64,000 bases of DNA from NCBI RefSeq assembly GCF_026341815.1, contig NZ_JAPENX010000001.1:4588001-4652000 (forward strand). The letters run 5' to 3'. The notes under the pieces are model-generated. The model was given only the letters and a program-made list of their open reading frames with translations. It was not told where the DNA came from and made no database searches. Shown here one piece after another: positions 17,823-29,528 of the stretch (its first letter is position 1; the number at the start of each line of letters is the position of its first letter). The position numbers and the translations under genes are program-made. The stretch comes from Streptomyces sp. NBC_00572. Lineage in GTDB: Bacteria > Actinomycetota > Actinomycetes > Streptomycetales > Streptomycetaceae.

Positions 17823-17947
17823 TCCGGCCGGTCCGCCGGCGCAGTTGCCGAGGTGGTGAGGGGGTCTCGGACTCCATCCTGGAGAACGACCCTTTGGTGC
17901 GGGGGCACATCTACGGCCGCTAGGCCGGCGGATCGCAGACGCGGAAT

Positions 17948-17986
17948 GGGCCGCCCCGGGTGCCGATCACGGCCCCGGGACGGCCC
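17948..17986 (-). terminator. Terminator of the CAP-domain gene
   Basis: A 13-bp inverted repeat (17948-17960 with 17974-17986) has one position that is a mismatch on the plus strand but a G-U pair on the minus strand. This fits a terminator for the minus-strand gene ending at 18021. Confidence 0.65.
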
Positions 17987-18020
17987 ACACGCATGCTGAG
18001 AGCTCTGACCTGCGGGAGGC

Positions 18021-18986
18021 TCAGTAGCCGAAGTCCTGGGTCCACCAGGGGCCGCCGTCGCCGAAGTGGACGCCGACGCCCAGGGTGGTGAAGTCGCAGT
18101 TCAGGATGTTGGCGCGGTGGCCGTCGCTGTTCATCCAGGACTCCATCACGGACGCCGCGTCCGCCTGGCCGCGGGCTATGTTCTCGCCGCCGAGGCCCGA
18201 GATGCCCGCCTTCTCGGCACGTGCCCACGGCGTTGCGCCGTCCGGGTCCGTGTGGTCGAAGAAGCCGCGGGCCGCCATGTCCGAGCTGAACGCCCCGGCC
18301 AGTGCGGCGAGCCGCGCGTCGGCGCTCACCGGTGAGCAGCCCACCTTGGCGCGCTCGGCGTTGACCAGTCGGACGACCTCCGCCTCGGCGGCCACGCCGC
18401 GGTCGGCGGTGGAAGGGGCCGAGGTCTTCTCGACCGGGGCCTCGGTCGTCGGGTCCGGCTTCGGCGCCGGGGCCTTCGTGGAGGGCGCGGCCGTGATCCG
18501 CGGGGCGGCCGGCTTGGTGGTCGGCGCCTTGGTCGGGGCCTTGGTCGGCGCCTTCGAAGGGGTCTTCGACGGGGTCGGCGTCGCCTTCGGGGTCGGCTTC
18601 GCGGACGGGGTGGCCGACGGCGAGGTCGTCTTGCCCTTGTCCGTACCCGCGCTCGCCTTCGTGCTCGTACGGGCGCTGCCCGAGGAGGCCGAGTCGGAGG
18701 TCGGGGTCTCGGTGGACCCGCCCTGGGTGGTCAGCTCCGGGGCCTGCCGCGACTGGCTCGGGCGCTCGCTCGTGCCGGCGCTGCCGACCGTGAAGGTGTC
18801 CCCGCCGGGCAGCAGGCCCGAGGTGACGGCGATGGCGCCCACCGCGACGGCGGCGGAGGCCCCGAGCAGGCCGGTGCGCAGGGGCGCACCGCGCCGCTTG
18901 CGGCGGGTACCCCGGTGCCGGCGGTCCGTACCGTCCGCGTAGTCTTCGGCGGCGGGTGCGGCTCCGGCGCGACGGTGGCGTCCCAT
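18021..18986 (-). CDS. Membrane-anchored or secreted CAP (YkwD-like) domain protein
   Basis: A 321-residue protein. A basic N-terminus (HRGTRRKRRG) leads into one hydrophobic segment (about 37-58), then a long Ser/Thr/Pro/Lys linker with APTK repeats (about 60-200). Residues 203-321 form a CAP domain with VVRLVNAERAKVGCSPV, DMAARGFFDHTDPDG, GGENIARG and SDGHRANIL. The family site residues His245, Glu269 and His290 are present. Such proteins act outside the cell; the activity of bacterial CAP domains is mostly unknown. GAGGAAGG precedes the ATG. Confidence 0.9.
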   Translation of the reverse strand: MGRHRRAGAAPAAEDYADGTDRRHRGTRRKRRGAPLRTGLLGASAAVAVGAIAVTSGLLPGGDTFTVGSAGTSERPSQSRQAPELTTQGGSTETPTSDSASSGSARTSTKASAGTDKGKTTSPSATPSAKPTPKATPTPSKTPSKAPTKAPTKAPTTKPAAPRITAAPSTKAPAPKPDPTTEAPVEKTSAPSTADRGVAAEAEVVRLVNAERAKVGCSPVSADARLAALAGAFSSDMAARGFFDHTDPDGATPWARAEKAGISGLGGENIARGQADAASVMESWMNSDGHRANILNCDFTTLGVGVHFGDGGPWWTQDFGY

Positions 18987-19187
18987 CTGGTCTGCCTTCC
19001 TCTGCTGGTCCTGTGCGGGTCCTGCTGGCCTTTGCTGATCTTTGCTGGCCTTTGCTGTCGGCACCGCTTCGGGCCGCCAGTCGAACAGCGCACGCCCGAA
19101 CGGGTGGGGCGTGTTCGGTCGGGACTGTAGTCCATGCGGGCCGGGGGCGATGTGCTCATCTGGCAATCCGCCCGATAACGTGCAGTC

Positions 19188-19469
19188 ATGAGTGACGACG
19201 TTCGGATGACCGCCTGGGTACGCGGCCGGGTACAGGGAGTGGGCTTCCGCTGGTTCACCAGGGCAAACGCTTTGGAGATCGGCGGCCTCGTGGGCTTCGC
19301 CCTGAACCTCGACGACGGCCGGGTACAGGTGGTGGCCGAAGGGGCGCGTGAGAATTGCCACCGTCTGCTCGCCTGGCTCCACTCCGCCGACACACCCGGG
19401 CGCGTGGACGGCGTCACTGAGATCTGGGCCACCCCGCGCGGTGGCTACGACGGCTTCGCCATCCGCTGA
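19188..19469 (+). CDS. acyP: Acylphosphatase
   Basis: A 93-residue acylphosphatase that hydrolyses carboxyl-phosphate bonds. The diagnostic GRVQGVGFRWF holds the catalytic Arg21, and GFALNLDDGRV holds the catalytic Asn40. It lies upstream of smc, as in other actinobacteria. There is no ribosome-binding site; TAACGT (19176-19181) ends six bases before the ATG, so the transcript may be leaderless. Confidence 0.95.
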   Translation: MSDDVRMTAWVRGRVQGVGFRWFTRANALEIGGLVGFALNLDDGRVQVVAEGARENCHRLLAWLHSADTPGRVDGVTEIWATPRGGYDGFAIR

Positions 19470-19858
19470 CGATCACTCTCCGACACCTCTTCCGGTGACC
19501 GAGAGAGGTGCCGGGAAGACGCGCGGTAACAGCCGTGCAGCGGGGAAAGCGCCTGGTGGTTGCCAAGAAGCGCCCGTCGTGGAAGGCTGCCCGGTAAGGA
19601 AGATCGCGACGCCCTGAGGCACCGAGTTCCCGAGGCCCGCCGCCCGTTGAGCGGCCGTGGACTCCTCGGTCGCCCCTTCGCACGGGGCGTGATCGTGTTG
19701 ACCGTCAAACTTTTTGGTGAGACGCTGGAATCCCCGCGCACCTTAGCTGTTTGGCAGTGGAACCGGCACGACAAGCAGTACTGCCGAGCACCGCGGGTGC
19801 GAAATCCCTCACGACCCAACCGCTTCGGTCGGTCACTCATTGTGGAGGACCATCCATC
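19470..19858 (+). other. 389-bp gap between acyP and the small coiled-coil gene
   Basis: No convincing gene. A hairpin (CACCTCT 19484-19490 with AGAGGTG 19504-19510) probably ends acyP transcription. TTGACCGTCAA (19698-19708) is an odd-centred palindrome, and a GGAAT/GTT promoter-like pair follows it. The central 19520-19690 could hold a small RNA, but nothing identifies one. Confidence 0.5.
19727..19751 (+). promoter_or_regulatory. Possible SigR-like promoter of the small coiled-coil gene
   Basis: GGAAT (19727-19731) and GTTTGG (from 19749) are 17 bases apart. The thiol-stress sigma factor SigR uses GGAAT-N18-GTT, so this is a near match with spacing one base short. Confidence 0.3.
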
Positions 19859-20077
19859 ATGGCAAAGGCGCTTCTCGGTTACGTCGGCGGCTCCGACCCG
19901 CGACTCCTCGCCGAGATGCGACGGCTTCAGCAGCGCGTCCAGGACCTGGAATCCGAGCTGGTACGGATCCAGTCCGAGAACGACTCGCTTGCCGCTGCCG
20001 CCGCTCAGCACCAGGGAGAGTCACTGCTGAACAGCATCGACCTCGACGTACCCCAGGCGGAGCCTGCGCTCACCTGA
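19859..20077 (+). CDS. Small coiled-coil protein upstream of smc (72 aa)
   Basis: MAKALLGYVGGSDPRLLAEM starts a 72-residue protein. Residues 15-50 form a strong heptad coiled coil (LAEMRRLQQRVQDLESEL), and the tail is acidic (SIDLDVPQAEPALT). The function is unknown to me. The clear GGAGGA before the ATG, codon usage with GC at third positions, and a terminator after it all support a real gene. It is separated from smc by that terminator, so it is its own transcription unit. Confidence 0.8.
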   Translation: MAKALLGYVGGSDPRLLAEMRRLQQRVQDLESELVRIQSENDSLAAAAAQHQGESLLNSIDLDVPQAEPALT

Positions 20078-20155
20078 CAACCCAGCCCCGACGGGCCAGG
20101 TGGGAAACACTCACGCCGGCACAGCTCGACACACAACCGGCAGAGACAGACACGC

Positions 20156-20186
20156 AAGGGGCGCTACGGCGTCCCTTCTTTCTTTC
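20156..20186 (+). terminator. Terminator after the coiled-coil gene
   Basis: An 8-bp stem (AAGGGGCG 20156-20163 with CGTCCCTT 20170-20177, one G-U pair) is followed by a pyrimidine run with many T residues. Confidence 0.7.
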
Positions 20187-20281
20187 ACCCGCTGTTTCCC
20201 CCACGTACCACCCCTCCTCATCCGAGGATCTGCCCTGCACCTTCGCGGGTGAAACGCACGGGCCCCGGTAGAGTCCCCGGG

Positions 20282-23869
<3,588 letters not shown>

Positions 23870-23879
23870 GGCTATTTCG

Positions 23880-23955
23880 TTCAAGTGTTGAAGTCAGACA
23901 CCCTTGTGATGCTGATTAAGTCACATGACATCGCCTCTTGACTTCGAAACTTGAA
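23880..23955. promoter_or_regulatory. Pair of related palindromic operator-like sites
   Basis: TTCAAGTGTTGAA (23880-23892) and TTCGAAACTTGAA (23943-23955) both fit TTCRA-N3-TTGAA and are 63 bp apart, about six helical turns. The second lies between the -35 and -10 of the candidate glcP promoter. The arrangement suggests a dimeric repressor able to loop the DNA; the regulator is unknown. Confidence 0.55.
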
Positions 23956-23965
23956 GGCATAGTGT
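23938..23965 (+). promoter_or_regulatory. Candidate promoter of glcP
   Basis: TTGACT (23938-23943) and TAGTGT (23960-23965) have a 16-bp spacer. This is one of the best vegetative promoter matches in the window, in a locally AT-rich patch. It predicts a leader of roughly 80 bases before the GTG at 24051. Confidence 0.65.
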
Positions 23966-24050
23966 CTGCAACGTTGCTTTTACCTTCACGTGGTGGGCGG
24001 CGTGATGTTGTGCGCCACTGGAAGGGCTTGCCCCCCACCGAGGAGTCCAT

Positions 24051-25484
24051 GTGCCCCACACCGCGCAGGCGCCCACGCCGCCGCCTTCCGAAGGCCGAGC
24101 CGCCCACCCGGACCACCTCGGCCACGTCATCTTCATCACGGCCTCCGCCGCGATGGGCGGTTTCCTCTTCGGATACGACAGCTCCGTCATCAACGGCGCC
24201 GTCGAGGCGATCCGCGACCGCTACGACATCGGCTCCGGCACGCTCGCCCAGGTCATCGCCATCGCCCTGATCGGCTGCGCCATCGGCGCCGCCACCGCCG
24301 GCCGGATCGCCGACCGCATCGGCCGCATCCGCTGCATGCAGATCTCCGCGGTGCTCTTCGCCGTCAGCGCCGTCGGCTCCGCGCTGCCCTTCGCCCTCTG
24401 GGACCTCGCGCTCTGGCGGATCATCGGCGGCTTCGCCATCGGCATGGCCTCCGTCATCGGCCCCGCGTACATCGCCGAGGTCGCCCCCGCCGCCTACCGC
24501 GGCCGCCTCGGCTCCTTCCAGCAGGCCGCGATCGTCATCGGCATCGCGATCTCCCAGCTGGTCAACTACGGCATCCTCCAGCTCGCCGACGGCGACCAGC
24601 GCGGCGAGATCGGCGGCCTGGAGGCCTGGCAGTGGATGCTCGGCGTGATGGTCGTGCCCGCGCTCCTCTACGGCATGCTCTCCTTCGCCATCCCCGAGTC
24701 GCCCCGCTTCCTCATCTCCGTCGGCAGGATCGACCGGGCCAAGGAGGTGCTCGCCGAGGTCGAGGGTCACGGCATCGACCTCGACCACCGCGTCGCCGAG
24801 ATCGACCGGGCCATGCGCGGCGAGCACAAGTCCACCTTCAAGGACCTGCTCGTCGCCGGCGGCCGCTTCAAGCTGCTGCCCATCGTCTGGGTCGGCATCG
24901 GACTCTCGGTCTTCCAGCAGCTCGTCGGCATCAACGTCGCGTTCTACTACTCCTCGACGCTCTGGCAGTCCGTCGGCATCGACCCGTCGAGCTCGTTCTT
25001 CTACTCGTTCACCACGTCGATCGTCAACATCATCGGCACCGTGATCGCGATGGTCCTGGTCGACCGCGTCGGCCGCAAGCCGCTCGCCCTCGTCGGCTCC
25101 GTCGGCATGGCGATCGCCCTCTCCTTCGAGGCCTGGGCCTTCTCCGCCGACCTCGTCGACGGCAAACTGCCCGAGACCCAGGGCGTCGTGGCCCTCGTCG
25201 CGGCCCATGTCTTCGTGCTCTTCTTCGCCCTCTCGTGGGGCGTGGTGGTCTGGGTCTTCCTCGGCGAGATGTTCCCCAACCGGATCCGTGCGGCCGCCCT
25301 CGGCGTCGCCGCCTCCGCCCAGTGGATCGCCAACTGGGCCATCACCGCCAGCTTCCCGTCCCTCGCGGACTGGAACCTCTCCGGGACCTACGTCATCTAC
25401 ACGGTCTTCGCCGTGCTCTCGATCCCCTTCGTGCTCAGGTACGTCAAGGAGACCAAGGGCAAGGCGTTGGAGGAGATGGGCTAA
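24051..25484 (+). CDS. glcP: MFS sugar:proton symporter, GlcP-type glucose permease
   Basis: A 477-residue sugar porter with 12 predicted membrane segments. Family motifs are GGFLFGYDSSVINGA (first helix), GRIADRIGRI, PESPRFL, the sugar-site QQLVGINVAFYYSS and GEMFPNRIRAAA. It would import glucose or another hexose with protons. The position just after smc is where streptomycetes carry glucose permease glcP1, which supports that name. The GTG follows GAGGAG. The promoter region with paired palindromes implies regulated expression. Confidence 0.87.
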   Translation: MPHTAQAPTPPPSEGRAAHPDHLGHVIFITASAAMGGFLFGYDSSVINGAVEAIRDRYDIGSGTLAQVIAIALIGCAIGAATAGRIADRIGRIRCMQISAVLFAVSAVGSALPFALWDLALWRIIGGFAIGMASVIGPAYIAEVAPAAYRGRLGSFQQAAIVIGIAISQLVNYGILQLADGDQRGEIGGLEAWQWMLGVMVVPALLYGMLSFAIPESPRFLISVGRIDRAKEVLAEVEGHGIDLDHRVAEIDRAMRGEHKSTFKDLLVAGGRFKLLPIVWVGIGLSVFQQLVGINVAFYYSSTLWQSVGIDPSSSFFYSFTTSIVNIIGTVIAMVLVDRVGRKPLALVGSVGMAIALSFEAWAFSADLVDGKLPETQGVVALVAAHVFVLFFALSWGVVVWVFLGEMFPNRIRAAALGVAASAQWIANWAITASFPSLADWNLSGTYVIYTVFAVLSIPFVLRYVKETKGKALEEMG

Positions 25485-25535
25485 CCCCCCGCTGCCCCTC
25501 TCCTCACCAACGGCACTGCTCCGGCCCGAGGCCTC

Positions 25536-25642
25536 ACGCCTTGAGCCGGGGCAGTACGCCGTTGCGCCACGTGCCCTGTGCCGTGAGCCGGGGCGGTACG
25601 GCTTCGTGCCGCGCGCCCTACGCCTTGAGCCGGGGCAGTACG
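25536..25642. repeat. 42-bp tandem repeat at the 3' end of the luciferase-like gene
   Basis: Units begin at 25536, 25578 and 25620. The first 23 bases of units one and three are identical (ACGCCTTGAGCCGGGGCAGT core), and unit two differs at a few positions. The third unit is the real end of the minus-strand gene, including its stop. Confidence 0.85.
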
Positions 25643-26589
25643 TCCTCGCAGAACAGCCGCAGGCTGCGCCACCCCTCCTCGACCGGCATCCCGCCGCACA
25701 GCGGATGCAGCACCAGGCTCTCCAGGCCGAGCGCCACGCACTCCTCCGGGGTGACGACCCGGTAGACCCCCTCCGCGCGCAGCTCCGCCACCGTCGTCGC
25801 CGTCGACCGCACCGCCGAGCGGATGTCCTTCGACTGCCAGGAGGCGTACGTCCGCGCCTCGTGCAGGAAGTGCTCCCCGTACTCCGCCCAGGTCCGGTCC
25901 GGGTCCTCCGACAGATGCAGCAGCGGGGTCACCTCGGCCGGCATCATCGTCCAGCCCTCCGTGCCGTACTCCGCGCACCGTTCCCGGTAGTACGCCTCCA
26001 GCTCCGGCAGGTGCGCGCTCGGGAAGAACGGCAGCCCGAGCCGGGCCGCCCGCCGCGCCGCCGCCCGCGACGAACCCCCGACGAGCAGCATCGGATGCGG
26101 CTGGGTGAGCGGCCGCGGGGTGACCCGTACCGTACGGCCCTGATACGTGAAGGGCTCGCCCTTCCAGGCCGTCAGCAGGGTCTCCAGGAGCAGGTCCTGG
26201 AGCTTGCCGCGCCGACCCCAGTCGACCCCGCGCTCCTCGTACTCCTCCGGCCGGTAGCCGATCCCCGCCACCGTCACCAGCCGGCCGCCGCTCAGCAGGT
26301 CCAGGACCGCGATGTCCTCGGCCAGCCGCAGCGGGTCGTGGAGCGGCCCGATGATCGCCGAGACGGTCACCGCGATCCTCTTCGTCGCGCCGAAGACCGC
26401 GCCCGCGAAGGCGAAGGGGGAGGGCAGCCAGTTGTTCTCGACGCCGTGGTGCTCCTCGGTCTGGACGGTGTCGACCCCGTGCGCGTCGGCGTGGGCGGCC
26501 ATCTCGACGGCGGCCCGGTAGCGGGCCGCGAGGGAGACGGGGGTCGCGTGCGGGTCGACGAGGTTGAACCGTACGACTGTGAAGGGCAT
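25618..26589 (-). CDS. LLM-class (luciferase-like) F420- or flavin-dependent oxidoreductase
   Basis: A 323-residue TIM-barrel protein of the bacterial luciferase superfamily. Typical parts are TEEHHGVENNWLPSPFAFAG, PLRLAEDIAVLDLLSGGR, VAGIGYRPEEYEERGVD and PMLLVGGSSRAAARRAA. Many actinobacterial members use F420, and an F420-side-chain enzyme gene is at 468-1124, but FMN use cannot be excluded. The substrate is unknown. It converges on glcP, and its 3' end has been tandemly duplicated. Confidence 0.88.
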   Translation of the reverse strand: MPFTVVRFNLVDPHATPVSLAARYRAAVEMAAHADAHGVDTVQTEEHHGVENNWLPSPFAFAGAVFGATKRIAVTVSAIIGPLHDPLRLAEDIAVLDLLSGGRLVTVAGIGYRPEEYEERGVDWGRRGKLQDLLLETLLTAWKGEPFTYQGRTVRVTPRPLTQPHPMLLVGGSSRAAARRAARLGLPFFPSAHLPELEAYYRERCAEYGTEGWTMMPAEVTPLLHLSEDPDRTWAEYGEHFLHEARTYASWQSKDIRSAVRSTATTVAELRAEGVYRVVTPEECVALGLESLVLHPLCGGMPVEEGWRSLRLFCEDVLPRLKA

Positions 26590-26646
26590 GGGAAGTCCCC
26601 CTCCGCTCGTGGGATCCGGCGAAGGGGGACGTTATCTGACGTAGCG

Positions 26647-28104
26647 TCAGATGGAAACGGTCTCGCGCACCTCGGCGGGCTCCACCGGGGCCTTCGCGGG
26701 CGTCCGCGGAAGCACCGCGTACAGCACGCCCGCCACCACGATCGTCGCCGCCCAGCCCAGGCCGTTCTCGCCGATCCAGGAGGAGGCGAGCGGACCGGAG
26801 AACCAGTCGACCTTCGTGAAGAGCAGCCCCACGACCAGCGCCATCGCCCACGACGTCATCGCCTGCCAGGCGAAACCGCCGCGGTACCAGTAGGCGCTGG
26901 TCCGGGTGGTGTCCATGAGCGCCACCGCGTCGTACGACCGGCGCCGCAGCATGTCCACGCCGAAAACGCCGATCCAGGCCGAGAACGCCACCGCGAGCAG
27001 GGTCAGGAAGGAGATGAACGAGCCGATGAAGCTGGTCGCCACCACCATGAGCAGGAAGCCGAAGATCAGACTGATCACCGCGTTGACACTGACCGCCGCG
27101 GCGCGCGACACCTTGATGCCCAGGGTCTGCGCCGTGAACCCGGCCGAGTACATCGACATCGAGTTGATCAGCAGCATCCCGATCAGGGCGATCACCAGGT
27201 ACGGCACGGAGATCCACATCGGCAGCAGCTCACCGATGAAGGAGACCGGGTCCTGCGCCGAGGCCAGGTCAGGCGTCGACACCGCCATGACCGCGCCCAT
27301 CAGGACCATCGGCAGGACGACGATCCCGGCGCCGCCGACCGTCGAGCCGACCATCGCCTTCGAGGAGGCCGTACGGGGCAGATAGCGGGTGAAGTCGGGG
27401 CCCGAGGGCACCCAGCTGATGCCGCCGGCCGCGATCGTGCCGATGCCCGCGATCATCATCGCCGTCGAACCGGCCGGCTTGTCGAAGACCGCCGACCAGT
27501 CGGTGTTCGCCACCAGATAGACCAGGACGAGGACCGAGAAGGCGCCGAAGAGGTACGTGGACCACTTGCTGCACACCCGCAGCGCGTTGATCCCGAGGCC
27601 CGAGACGAGGAAGGTGCAGGTGACGAAGAGCAGCAGCGTCACCACGATGAGGAACGTGTTCGACTTCACCCCGAAGAGCAGGTCGAGGACGGTCAGCACG
27701 GCGTAGGCGCCGGTGACCGCGTTGATGGTCTCCCAGCCCCAGCGGGCGACCCAGATCAGCGCTCCGGGAAAAAGGTTTCCCCGCTGACCGAACACGGCTC
27801 GCGACAGCGCCATCCCGGGCGCGCCGCCCCGCTTGCCCGCGATCGAGATCAGACCGACGATCCCGTACGAGAGGACGGGCGCGGCGACCGCCACGGCCAG
27901 GACCTGCCAGAAGTTCAGGCCGTTGAAGACGATCAGGCCGGCGCCCATCGTGAGCAGCAGCACACTGATGTTCGCGGCGACCCAGGTCGGGAAGAGCTCG
28001 CGGACCCGCCCGGTCCGCTCGGCGTCGGGGACGGGTTCGAGACCGCGGGTCTCCATGGCGCCGTCGTGCGTCGCGCCTGCGGCTTCGGAGGCGTCGTGGG
28101 GCAT
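26647..28104 (-). CDS. NCS1-family purine/cytosine-type permease
   Basis: A 485-residue integral membrane transporter with about 12 helices. The NCS1 features are LFPTWVAANISVLLLTMGAG near the start, GQRGNLFPGALIWVARWGWE, and ISWVPSGPDFTRYLP. It would take up cytosine, purines or a related nucleobase-like compound; the substrate is not predictable. The ATG follows GGAG with six bases of spacing. It lies 57 bases after the start side of the luciferase-like gene on the same strand, and the two may form an operon for uptake and oxidation of one compound. Confidence 0.88.
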   Translation of the reverse strand: MPHDASEAAGATHDGAMETRGLEPVPDAERTGRVRELFPTWVAANISVLLLTMGAGLIVFNGLNFWQVLAVAVAAPVLSYGIVGLISIAGKRGGAPGMALSRAVFGQRGNLFPGALIWVARWGWETINAVTGAYAVLTVLDLLFGVKSNTFLIVVTLLLFVTCTFLVSGLGINALRVCSKWSTYLFGAFSVLVLVYLVANTDWSAVFDKPAGSTAMMIAGIGTIAAGGISWVPSGPDFTRYLPRTASSKAMVGSTVGGAGIVVLPMVLMGAVMAVSTPDLASAQDPVSFIGELLPMWISVPYLVIALIGMLLINSMSMYSAGFTAQTLGIKVSRAAAVSVNAVISLIFGFLLMVVATSFIGSFISFLTLLAVAFSAWIGVFGVDMLRRRSYDAVALMDTTRTSAYWYRGGFAWQAMTSWAMALVVGLLFTKVDWFSGPLASSWIGENGLGWAATIVVAGVLYAVLPRTPAKAPVEPAEVRETVSI

Positions 28105-28189
28105 GGGGGTACTCCGTACAGATGTGGGGGGACCCACCCAGCCTACGTGCTCCTTCTCCGGTCGCTTCTTGGCCGATACTGGTCGAGTT

Positions 28190-29395
28190 ATGGAACTCAT
28201 CCTTGCTGTAGTCATCGCTCTGGTCGTCGCGGTCGCCGTGACGAGCGGGCTCGTGATCAGCGGCCGCAAGAAGAAGCAGCTGCCGCCGGCCGAGCCGCCG
28301 TCCACCACGCCGACCATCACCGCTCCGCCCGCCGAACCGCACGTCGGCGAGGAGGCGGAGACGCCGCGGGAGGAACCACGCCGCACGGTCGAGGAGGTCG
28401 AACTCCCCGCCGAAGTGGCCCCCGAGGCCCCGGTCGTCGAGGAGCCCGCGGCCCCCGAGATCGAGGTCCCGGAGCCCACCGCGGGCCGTCTCGTACGGCT
28501 CCGGGCCCGCCTCGCCCGCTCCCAGAACTCGCTCGGCAAGGGGCTGCTCACGCTCCTGTCCCGCGAGCACCTCGACGAGGACACGTGGGAGGAGATCGAG
28601 GAGACCCTTCTCACGGCCGATGTCGGCGTCGCTCCCACCCAGGAGCTCGTCGAGCGGCTGCGCGAGCGGGTCCGGGTGCTGGGCACCCGCACGCCGGAGG
28701 AGCTGCGCGGTCTGCTCCGCGAGGAGCTCGTCGCCCTCCTCGGCCCCGACCTCGACCGCACGGTGCACACCGAGAGCCCCGCGGACGTGCCGGGCGTGGT
28801 CATGGTCGTCGGCGTCAACGGCACCGGCAAGACCACCACCACCGGCAAGCTGGCCCGCGTCCTCGTCGCCGACGGCAAGTCCGTCGTCCTCGGCGCGGCC
28901 GACACCTTCCGCGCCGCCGCCGCCGACCAGCTCCAGACCTGGGGCGACCGGGTCGGCGCCAGGACCGTCCGCGGTCCGGAGGGCGGCGACCCGGCGTCGA
29001 TCGCCTTCGACGCGGTCAAGGAGGGCATCGCCGAGGGCGCCGACGTCGTCCTCATCGACACCGCCGGCCGGCTCCACACCAAGACCGGCCTGATGGACGA
29101 GCTCGGCAAGGTCAAGCGGGTCGTCGAGAAGCACGGCCCGCTCGACGAGATCCTGCTCGTCCTCGACGCCACCACCGGCCAGAACGGTCTGATCCAGGCC
29201 CGGGTCTTCGCCGAGGTCGTCGACATCACCGGCATCGTGCTCACCAAGCTCGACGGCACCGCCAAGGGCGGCATCGTCGTGGCCGTCCAGCGCGAGCTGG
29301 GCGTCCCGGTCAAGCTGGTCGGCCTGGGCGAGGGCCCGGACGACCTGGCGCCCTTCGAGCCGGGCGCCTTCGTCGACGCGCTGATCGGCGACTGA
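28190..29395 (+). CDS. ftsY: Signal recognition particle receptor FtsY
   Basis: A 401-residue SRP receptor GTPase that docks ribosome-SRP complexes at the membrane. Residues 1-24 are a membrane segment (MELILAVVIALVVAVAVTSG), then basic RKKKQ. A Pro/Glu-rich A domain runs to about 95, and the NG domain has VGVNGTGKTTTTGKLA (about 205-220), DTAGRLHTK and TKLDGTAKGG. There is no ribosome-binding site before the ATG, while GATACT ends nine bases upstream, so a leaderless mRNA is possible. Its partner ffh is at 36917. Confidence 0.96.
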   Translation: MELILAVVIALVVAVAVTSGLVISGRKKKQLPPAEPPSTTPTITAPPAEPHVGEEAETPREEPRRTVEEVELPAEVAPEAPVVEEPAAPEIEVPEPTAGRLVRLRARLARSQNSLGKGLLTLLSREHLDEDTWEEIEETLLTADVGVAPTQELVERLRERVRVLGTRTPEELRGLLREELVALLGPDLDRTVHTESPADVPGVVMVVGVNGTGKTTTTGKLARVLVADGKSVVLGAADTFRAAAADQLQTWGDRVGARTVRGPEGGDPASIAFDAVKEGIAEGADVVLIDTAGRLHTKTGLMDELGKVKRVVEKHGPLDEILLVLDATTGQNGLIQARVFAEVVDITGIVLTKLDGTAKGGIVVAVQRELGVPVKLVGLGEGPDDLAPFEPGAFVDALIGD

Positions 29396-29411
29396 CGTCT
29401 CGCACGACACG

Positions 29412-29450
29412 CGGAAGGGCCCTCGCCACCCGGTGGCGAGGGCCCTTCCG
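29412..29450. terminator. Bidirectional terminator after ftsY
   Basis: A near-perfect 39-base palindrome (19-bp arms 29412-29430 and 29432-29450) starts 16 bases after the ftsY stop and also faces the convergent Prim-Pol gene. Confidence 0.9.
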
Positions 29451-29453
29451 TAT

Positions 29454-29528
29454 GACGGGCCTCAAATCGACGGGCCTCAAATCGACGGGCCTCAAATCGA
29501 CGGGTGTCAGAACGACGGGTCTCAGAAA
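29454..29528. repeat. 15-bp tandem repeat carrying a series of in-frame stop codons
   Basis: Five consecutive 15-bp units (GACGGGCCTCAAATC) cover this stretch; three are identical (29454-29498) and two are diverged. In the frame of the minus-strand Prim-Pol gene each unit supplies a TGA, so the true stop is followed by a stop every five codons. Confidence 0.9.

Noticed and set aside
17867..17923. Short plus-strand frame ending in DSILENDPLVRGHIYGR after the flavodoxin terminator.
   Set aside because: It reads like protein, but there is no in-frame start codon or ribosome-binding site in the available space.
19171..19178. CCCGATAA before acyP, similar to the WhiG-type -10 GCCGATAA.
   Set aside because: No TAAA-like -35 lies at the required spacing, and acyP is not a known sporulation gene.
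24001..24057. ATG at 24049 as the start of the glucose permease.
   Set aside because: It is out of frame with the transporter; the GTG at 24051 is in frame and correctly spaced from GAGGAG.
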